The position numbers and the translations under genes are program-made. This document shows, one piece after another, positions 28,075 to 33,630 of a stretch of DNA of 33,630 nucleotides. Source of the stretch: Planctomycetota bacterium. GTDB taxonomy: Bacteria; Planctomycetota; Phycisphaerae; UBA1845; UTPLA1. Within the stretch, counting starts at the first letter, position 1, and every line of letters starts with the position of its first letter. The notes under the pieces were generated by a model. It saw only the letters and a program-made list of their open reading frames with translations, did not search any database and was not told the DNA's origin. Location of the stretch: NCBI GenBank assembly GCA_016712275.1, contig JADJRI010000059.1:1-33630 (forward strand). The letters are read 5' to 3'.

Positions 28075-30204
28075 CTACCGCGGATCATCCACCCCCGGCG
28101 CACTCACCGCATCCGCCGATTCCCACTCAAAATAAGAATTGTCCCCTGTATCCTGATGCCCCGCCTCAATCGTAAAATTCGGCGAAAGCGACAACACAAG
28201 CTCATTCCCGATCAGATTTCCGAAATACAAAACGCCATAGGGCTCGACGATTCCGTCATACGCGCCCCCCGTGTAATTCCGAATCAGTCCCTGCGCGAAC
28301 AGCGTCGGACTAAACGCAATCGAACTCGTCTGCCCATTCACGAAATAGCACGCCCCCAGATAATTGTTGTCCTCCGGCGGCAAAAACCCCACGCACGTCC
28401 CGATGAGCTCCGCCCCATCATCCGCATTCGGCAAGAGCGTAATCGTTGACCCCTGCCCAATAAAGTACGACCCGCCCGCATTCGTCACTTCAATGTCGCC
28501 CTCAAACGCCGAGCCCGTGTAATTCGACGCCGTCACCGCCTCATCCGGCCTCTGCCGCGTCCCGCCGACATCCGCCGAAAACGAATAGTGAATCGTCGCC
28601 TCATAAAAGCACGCCGGACAATTGGTGCTCAACTGCGTTGGGAAATCCATGAACAGCCGGTTAAGCGTCAGATTCCATTGCGAAAGCGCCCGCGGATTGC
28701 TCTTCAGCCCATCCGTCTCGACCATAACCTTCCCGCTATAACCTGGCCCGCCTTCCGCAACATCGCATTCGATCCGGCCGGTCGTCCATTCACGAACCGA
28801 CAAGGGCGTCCCGTCAATCGTCACAGTCCCCGGCGTATCGCCGAAGCTGCCGTCGAGCGTCAATACCTTGTTCCCAACCTTCACATTCAAAATGCCCGGC
28901 AGAAGAAATTCATCTAAGATCGGCGAACGAACATAGAAAACCAATTCTGCCGTTTGGCCGGACTTGCCGGATTTGATGAGCGGCAAATCGAGATCCACAT
29001 CCCCATTCAATATGGGGTCCATTCCCAGTTGCCGGCGAGTTAGACCGCGCATGGCCTCTTCGACTGTCAAAACAGAAAACGGCCGCTGCTTGATCGCCGG
29101 CGGCAAATAGTCGTTCCGGCCCAACACCCGATCAAAAAAATAGAGAACCGAAGACGACGTGGTGCCGTCAAAAGATGTCGAATCCCATCCTATATAGGTT
29201 GTCGCATTTACCTCTGGCGAGAGACAAACATCACGGATGGCGCCTTTCGCGCTCCAGCAGCAATCCATGTACATCAACGCATTGGGCTCGCATTTCCAAT
29301 TCTCTAGAACAAACAGCTCCGTGATGCCGAAGTGCCGTCCATATGTCTGCGACCCCCCCGGCACCCCGTTATTCTGCCCATAAATGTACGCCAGTCGACC
29401 GCTCTTCACTTCATCTCGATACTTCTCGACGGACTCGTTGTTGACGACGGTCCTCGTCCAAATGATGAAATGGTTCCGCCCCTTCTCATCCTCCAAATAC
29501 AAATGGTTCGGCGCCGGCGTTTCCGCCACCGACATGAGTATCTCCTGATTCTCCGTCGATATATAATCCCACGGAATCAGCGCCCCATGCGAATTGACAT
29601 AAAGTACGCCAATTCCCTTCACATCATTGCGAAAACTCTCGACCGACCCATCGCTTAGCTCCGGCTCATAACCCGCCGCCGTGAACCACTCCTTCAACTT
29701 CGGCGTGTCGTCCGTGTAGTACGTCCCCATTGCGTTGACGAGCAGCACTTTTTTCGATTCCGGCCGCACCGTCTGACCGGCCTCCCCGGGCAACCGAATC
29801 AGCGCCGATCTGTCATCCAATTCAACACCGACGCCCCGTTCCTTTTCGACCGCATCGGCAATTCGCCGTTTCCCATCCTCCTCCGACTTGGCCGGTTGCC
29901 GCGTGTTCACCACCACAAGCACCTCGCCATCGGCAAACTTCGCCACAACCGACTCCCCATATACCTTCGCCTCCGCAATCTCCGGCAGCTCCCCCAGCTT
30001 CGCCGTCTCTCGCTCACGGCCAAGTCGCCGTTCAAGTCAAACCCTGAACGATCTCGTCCACCTTATCCAGCGAAGCCAGCCGCTCGGCATTCGATACCGG
30101 ACTGCGGTCCCCGGCCCTGACCCTTCGGGACACCCCGACAGGACAAGAATCGCAAGTGCCGTAACCGCGGCACTCGTCGCGGAACGCAGGTAGAAACGGA
30201 ACAC
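28075..30204 (-). CDS. Caspase-like (clan CD) lipoprotein, frame-disrupted near the N-terminus
   Basis: About 710 residues after correction. The N-terminus (GTG at 30204, GGAGG 8 bases upstream) encodes FRFYLRSATSAAVTALAILV then LSGC, a lipoprotein signal with lipobox Cys. Frames shift near 30100 and 30045; the intervening pieces are NAERLASLDKVDEIVQGL and ETAKLGELPEIAEAKVYGES. The main part has the two marks of clan CD cysteine peptidases. One is a hydrophobic strand ending in His-Gly, GVLYVNSHGA (His codon 29587-29589). The other is a hydrophobic strand ending in Asp-Cys-Cys, LMYMDCCWSA (cysteines 29257-29262). ATTYIGWDSTSFDGTTSSSV follows, as in CHAT and C25 domains. The C-terminal third looks like beta-rich repeats. 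Substrate unknown; an outer-surface protease is inferred. Confidence 0.65.
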
Positions 30205-30217
30205 ATCTTCTTCCTCC
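30202..30217 (-). promoter_or_regulatory. Ribosome site that fixes the lipoprotein start
   Basis: Read on the minus strand this is GGAGGAAGAAGAT followed by GTG. The strong GGAGG, 8 bases ahead, supports starting at 30204 with the lipoprotein signal instead of at an internal methionine in the peptidase part. Confidence 0.65.
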
Positions 30218-30292
30218 AAACTGATCAAAATTGCCGGCAAATCACAATTCGAAAATCGGCTTGAGGGCAGCACCTGTCAAACGGTCGAACCA

Positions 30293-31417
30293 ATGGCGCA
30301 CACACCCTCGGCCAATCGGCATGTCACACCATATTACCCGCCGGCAATATGGATTTCGAAGGGGCGGACCTGGGGCGATGAAGGAAATTTTTTGAGAACG
30401 CCGGAAGAAAATCGCGTTTCCGAGACACAACGTGGGGGGGGGGGCGTCGTCTTCGTCAGCAGCCTCGGCACCGACGAAGTCCTGCGATACGACTTTCAGA
30501 CCGGCGCATACCAAATCACGCTCATTCCCGCCCAATCCGGCGGCCTCGCCGAACCACATGGCCTCCTCGACCGCGGAACCAATCTGCTCGTCACCAGTTT
30601 CGGCAGTGACCAGGTGCTCCGCTACGATCGCGCCACCGGCGCGTATCTCGGCATCTTCATCGACGCCCCGTCCGGCCTCGACGCCCCCACCTGCATCGCC
30701 ATCGGCCCCGACGGCAATCTCTACATCTCCAGCCAAGTCAGCGACGAAATTCTGCGCCACGCGCCAAACGGTGCGCTCATCGACGACTTCGTTTCCGCGA
30801 ATAGCGGCGGACTCGACGGACCCAGCGGCCTCGCCTTTGGACCCGACGCCCGTCTCTACGTCGCCAGCCGATACAGTGCAGAGATTCTTGCCTACCACGG
30901 CGCGACCGGCGCTTTTGAAGAAACCATCGCCGACAGTTCCGACGGCCTCGGCTTCGGCACCACCTTCGGCCTCGCCTTCGACGATGCCGGCGATCTCTAC
31001 TTTGCGTCCGGCGGCAGCGTTTTTCGCTACAGCCTCAATAGCGAATCCATCGTTGCGTCGGTGCCGGCCGGTTTTCCCATTGGCCTCGAACGCGGCCCCG
31101 ACGGCGCGGTTTACGTCGCCACAGGAAACAACCTTCGCCGGTTTGATGCGGCCTCAAACACCCTTTCCGCACCGCTTCTCACGGGCGGAACCATCAGCAC
31201 GCTCAACTTTTTTCACTTCGCGGCCGGTCATTGCATCCTATGCCGGGGCGACTTCGACCAAAGCGGCAATGTGGACGAACCGGATATCATTCCGTTCATC
31301 ACCCGTCTTCTCGATGAAACCGGCCCGAATTGCGCCGACCTTAACAACGACGGTCAAAGCGATGCCCGCGACCTCGATGCCTTTATCGCGGCACTCCTAT
31401 TCCAGTCATGCGGATAA
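30293..31417 (+). CDS. Beta-propeller protein with C-terminal dockerin-like EF-hands; 5' end doubtful
   Basis: About 374 residues if the ATG at 30293 is used. From about residue 52 there are six NHL/SMP-30-like blades, each about 40 residues, with repeats such as VSSLGTDEVLRYDFQTGAYQ, VTSFGSDQVLRYDRATGAYL, ISSQVSDEILRHAPNGALID and VASRYSAEILAYHGATGAFE. The C-terminus holds two calcium-loop motifs, DFDQSGNVDEPD and DLNNDGQSDARD, flanked by Cys, in the style of planctomycete GC-type dockerins. Such proteins are normally exported, yet no signal peptide is encoded. The coding frame crosses an 11-G run at 30434-30444, and sequence before it looks non-coding. The true start is probably lost or mis-assembled. 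Confidence 0.7.
   Translation: MAHTPSANRHVTPYYPPAIWISKGRTWGDEGNFLRTPEENRVSETQRGGGGVVFVSSLGTDEVLRYDFQTGAYQITLIPAQSGGLAEPHGLLDRGTNLLVTSFGSDQVLRYDRATGAYLGIFIDAPSGLDAPTCIAIGPDGNLYISSQVSDEILRHAPNGALIDDFVSANSGGLDGPSGLAFGPDARLYVASRYSAEILAYHGATGAFEETIADSSDGLGFGTTFGLAFDDAGDLYFASGGSVFRYSLNSESIVASVPAGFPIGLERGPDGAVYVATGNNLRRFDAASNTLSAPLLTGGTISTLNFFHFAAGHCILCRGDFDQSGNVDEPDIIPFITRLLDETGPNCADLNNDGQSDARDLDAFIAALLFQSCG
30329..30352. repeat. Short inverted repeat near the divergent gene starts
   Basis: CCATATT (30329-30335) and AATATGG (30346-30352) are perfect inverted copies around a 10-base GC-rich spacer. They lie downstream of the lipoprotein start and in front of the propeller coding part. An operator is possible. 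Confidence 0.3.
30434..30444 (+). repeat. Run of eleven G residues
   Basis: The longest G run I see in the window, inside the supposed 5' end of the propeller gene and just before the first recognisable blade (VVFVSSLGT). Such tracts change length by slippage and are also a common base-calling artefact. Confidence 0.75.
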
Positions 31418-31581
31418 GCAACAAAGTCAATCGCATCCTCCCTTTCGCGAGTCGATGGTGATCGAAGCCGCAGAATATCGGTGGCCGGGAAGGCGCCGCA
31501 GCGTCAAGCCCCGCCCCGCACGATCGTCATTCAATTCCGATGAATCGACTCGCAGCCCGGCCGAAATCAGGATAGAATCCG

Positions 31582-32613
31582 ATGCTTATGGAAGACTACC
31601 GAATACAGACGGAAATCTACTCCGGGCCGATGGAACTTCTGCTCTATCTCATCCGCCGCGATGAGATAGAACTGCAGGACATTCCCGTTTCCCACATAAC
31701 CAAACAGTATTGCGATTACATCAGCGCCCTGCGGATCATCGATCCAAACGTCGCTGGCGAATTCCTCGTCATGGCCACGGTTCTGATGGAACTCAAATCA
31801 CGCCTGCTCCTGCCCCGCCCGCCGGTAGAAGAGGGCGAGGAAGAGGACTTGACCGACCCGCGCCTCGAACTCGTTCGCCAGCTTCTGGAATACAAGAAAT
31901 ACAAGGATGCCTCCTTCGAGCTTCAGCAGGCCGCCGAAACCCAGTCGATGCGATGGGCGCGCGTGCCGGCCCGCCCCCGCGCGAAGGACCCTGCCGAGGT
32001 CGACCTCGAAGAGGTTCAGATTTGGGACTTGGTCGCGGCCTTCAACCGCGTCATGTCATCCATCGGTGCGGGGCCCGTGACGCACGACGTGGTCTTTGAC
32101 GACACGCCCATTTCCCTCCATGCCGCCGATGTCATCGATCGGCTCGAGCGCGAAGGCGGCGACATGACCTTCGAGAGCATTTTCGCCGGACGAAAAAAGG
32201 CCGAAATGATCGGCCTCTTCCTCGCCCTGCTCGAATTGATGCGGCAAACCCGCGTGCGCGTCGCACAGGAAAGCATCAATGCGCCGATCCTTGTAAAGTT
32301 GCTCTCGTCCGAACCGATTTCGATCGGCGCGGAGTGGGGAAGCGCCTTTGAGGAGGCCGTCCTGGGACCGGAGCGGGAAGCAATCGACCGGGAAACCGCC
32401 AACATCGTTTCGCCGTTTGACCCGGAGCAAGACGATACCGAGGAGCCGATGGCGGCCTCCAAAAGCCTATCGGCCGAGGCATTCATCTCCGGATTGGAAT
32501 TCGATGACGATCTGGATTCCGCCGCCGTCGCGGAACTGGACGCGATAAAGACGGATGTCGACATTGAGTCAATCTTGAAATCATCCGAACCGACCGCAAA
32601 CAAGGAGGAATGA
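31582..32613 (+). CDS. scpA: Segregation and condensation protein A
   Basis: ScpA is the kleisin that bridges SMC heads with ScpB to condense and separate chromosomes. The N-terminal part is diagnostic: GPMELLLYLIRRDEIELQDI, then VSHITKQYCDYI, GEFLVMATVLMELKSRLLLP and RLELVRQLLEYKKYKDAS. The C-terminal winged helix is seen at MTFESIFAGRKKAEMIGLFL and LELMRQTRVRVAQ. At 343 residues it is longer than usual because of an acidic tail of about 75 residues after the winged helix (from about 265, SPFDPEQDDTEEPMAAS and on). AGGA at 31569-31572 is 9 bases from the ATG at 31582. No scpB follows in the window. The 164-base gap before it has no gene. Confidence 0.9.
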   Translation: MLMEDYRIQTEIYSGPMELLLYLIRRDEIELQDIPVSHITKQYCDYISALRIIDPNVAGEFLVMATVLMELKSRLLLPRPPVEEGEEEDLTDPRLELVRQLLEYKKYKDASFELQQAAETQSMRWARVPARPRAKDPAEVDLEEVQIWDLVAAFNRVMSSIGAGPVTHDVVFDDTPISLHAADVIDRLEREGGDMTFESIFAGRKKAEMIGLFLALLELMRQTRVRVAQESINAPILVKLLSSEPISIGAEWGSAFEEAVLGPEREAIDRETANIVSPFDPEQDDTEEPMAASKSLSAEAFISGLEFDDDLDSAAVAELDAIKTDVDIESILKSSEPTANKEE

Positions 32614-32662
32614 ACAAACCAGTGACTCATCCAATTTGAATCCGTTGTTGAGCGGATTGAGC

Positions 32663-32689
32663 ACGGCGGCGGGCCATGACCACCGCCGT
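32663..32689 (+). terminator. Possible terminator after scpA
   Basis: ACGGCGG (32663-32669) pairs with CCGCCGT (32683-32689) across a 13-base loop. It lies 50 bases after the scpA stop and ahead of the RidA gene. Only TTCTTG follows, so it is a weak intrinsic terminator at best. Confidence 0.35.
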
Positions 32690-32768
32690 TCTTGAGCCGG
32701 AATAGGTCACGCAAATATCGACGAGGCCTCTCTGGACCAACAATCTCAAACAAGTGAGTGACCCATCT

Positions 32769-33227
32769 ATGACACCTTCCGAAAAACTCGCCCAACTGGG
32801 CATCACGCTTCCGACCCCCACGCCGCCGGTCGCCTCCTATGTCCCCGGTATTCGCGTCGGCAATCTCGTCCTCGTCAGCGGCCAAATTCCCATTAAAGAC
32901 GGCGTCGTCACGCTGGAAGGCAAAGTCGGTGCAACGGTCACCATCGAGCAGGCCCAGGCGGCCGCAAAACAATGCGCGCTCGCGGGTCTGGCCGTTGCGG
33001 CTGCCACGGCCGGCGGGGTCGATCGTATTAAGCGAATTATCCGTCTCGGCGTTTTTGTGAACAGCGCCGACGGTTTCACCGCTCAACCCAAGGTCGCGAA
33101 CGGAGCAAGCGATTTCATGATCGAAATCTTCGGCGAGGCCGGAAAACACGTCCGCGCGGCCGTGGGAGCCAACGAACTGCCGCTCAATGCGGCGGTCGAA
33201 GTCGAAATGATGGTCGAAGTGGAGTGA
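32769..33227 (+). CDS. RidA / YjgF-YER057c-UK114 family protein
   Basis: 152 residues from the ATG at 32769 (MTPSEKLAQLGITLP is a normal start for the long RidA-like subgroup); GTG at 32754 is an alternative. RidA proteins hydrolyse reactive enamine and imine intermediates such as 2-aminoacrylate. Visible core pieces are GNLVLVSGQIPIKDG, AAKQCALAGLAVAAA, RLGVFVNSADGFTAQPKVAN and the end HVRAAVGANELPLNAAVEVE, which keeps the arginine and glutamate of the substrate pocket. The stop overlaps the mtnA start by one base, so the two are translationally coupled. The exact substrate in this subgroup is not known. Confidence 0.88.
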   Translation: MTPSEKLAQLGITLPTPTPPVASYVPGIRVGNLVLVSGQIPIKDGVVTLEGKVGATVTIEQAQAAAKQCALAGLAVAAATAGGVDRIKRIIRLGVFVNSADGFTAQPKVANGASDFMIEIFGEAGKHVRAAVGANELPLNAAVEVEMMVEVE

Positions 33228-33630
33228 TGCAATTGAATTCATCAGCCAAAAACAACGTACTTCGGCCGGTTTGGTGGGACGACGCAGCCGCTCCAAATGG
33301 AGCCATGATGCTGATCGACCAAACGCTGCTGCCCGACGAGCTAAAGCTCATCACCTGCAGGACGGCCGAAGAAGTGTGGCATGCGATCAAAGTCCTGCAA
33401 GTCCGCGGCGCGCCCGCCATCGGCGTCGCCGCAGCGTACGGTCTCATTGTCGGACTCGACGGAAAAGAGCCCACCGATGCCAATTGGCTGGACTCACTTG
33501 CGAAGACCGCCGAATACCTGGCCACCAGCAGACCCACTGCCGTGAATCTCTTCTGGGCCTTGAGCCGAATGCGACAAGCGGCCGACGCGCTCGCGAGATT
33601 TTCATGGACCGAAGCGAGAACCGCACTTGG
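33227..33630 (+). CDS. mtnA: S-methyl-5-thioribose-1-phosphate isomerase, cut by window end
   Basis: The first 134 codons of MtnA, which isomerises methylthioribose-1-phosphate to the ribulose form in the methionine salvage pathway. The ATG at 33227-33229 shares its A with the TGA of the RidA gene. Diagnostic sequence is LRPVWWDDAA, LIDQTLLPDELKLI, VLQVRGAPAIGVAAAYGL and SRPTAVNLFWALSRM. The catalytic cysteine and aspartate lie beyond the window, so activity cannot be judged. The frame is open to the end. Coupling to a RidA-family gene suggests shared control. Confidence 0.92.
   Translation, partial: MQLNSSAKNNVLRPVWWDDAAAPNGAMMLIDQTLLPDELKLITCRTAEEVWHAIKVLQVRGAPAIGVAAAYGLIVGLDGKEPTDANWLDSLAKTAEYLATSRPTAVNLFWALSRMRQAADALARFSWTEARTAL

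Noticed and set aside
32016..33296. Minus-strand coding sequence of about 426 residues over scpA and the RidA gene
   Set aside because: It overlaps two well-supported plus-strand genes and encodes serine/arginine-rich sequence with no recognisable motif.
1..33630. CRISPR arrays, tRNA or rRNA genes
   Set aside because: I saw no regularly spaced repeat-spacer units, and no T-arm or rRNA signature sequences on either strand.

Overview
The window reads as a GC-rich chromosome segment from a planctomycete-like bacterium, most plausibly a Phycisphaerae-type lineage. This rests on a division and cell-wall (dcw) cluster that carries the peptidoglycan genes but has no ftsA or ftsZ after ftsQ, on a secreted-type beta-propeller protein ending in a dockerin-like pair of EF-hands, and on planctomycete-style hairpin repeats. 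The MurE ligase has the DNPR motif, which points to meso-diaminopimelate peptidoglycan.

Layout. Positions 1-5764 hold housekeeping and unassigned genes: a GAF protein, a type II haloacid dehalogenase, folD, a minus-strand TPR protein, a family 2 glycosyltransferase and a large protein faintly like BshC. Positions 5831-22333 hold the dcw cluster, all on the plus strand: rsmH, a two-LysM membrane protein, ftsL-like, ftsI, murE, murF, mraY, ftsW, murG, murC, murB, ddl, ftsQ. murD is absent from its usual place between mraY and ftsW, and mraZ is absent from the front. Two polytopic membrane proteins (22549-24168) sit where ftsA and ftsZ would be. dnaE follows convergently on the minus strand (24204-27743). 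Next come an IS3-family remnant and a caspase-like (clan CD) lipoprotein on the minus strand. A divergent propeller-dockerin gene, scpA, a RidA-family gene and the start of mtnA complete the window.

How the genes work together. murE, murF, mraY and murG, with murC, murB and ddl, provide nearly the whole path from UDP-GlcNAc-enolpyruvate to lipid II. ftsW and ftsI are the septal polymerase pair, and ftsL and ftsQ are their membrane partners. Several gaps between these genes contain perfect hairpins and short direct repeats. Two repeat pairs, upstream of ftsI and of murE, are each spaced exactly 20 bp apart, and the murE motif recurs upstream of murC. These are the best candidates for undescribed regulation here.

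Caution. At least a dozen conserved genes are broken by single-base frameshifts (GAF, TPR, BshC-like, rsmH, ftsI, murE, murF, mraY, murG, a membrane protein, dnaE, the lipoprotein). Many lie in short homopolymers, some are compensating pairs, and reading frame and motifs resume on the other side. The simplest reading is uncorrected indels in the assembly, not pseudogenes. Coordinates below give the whole restored gene.
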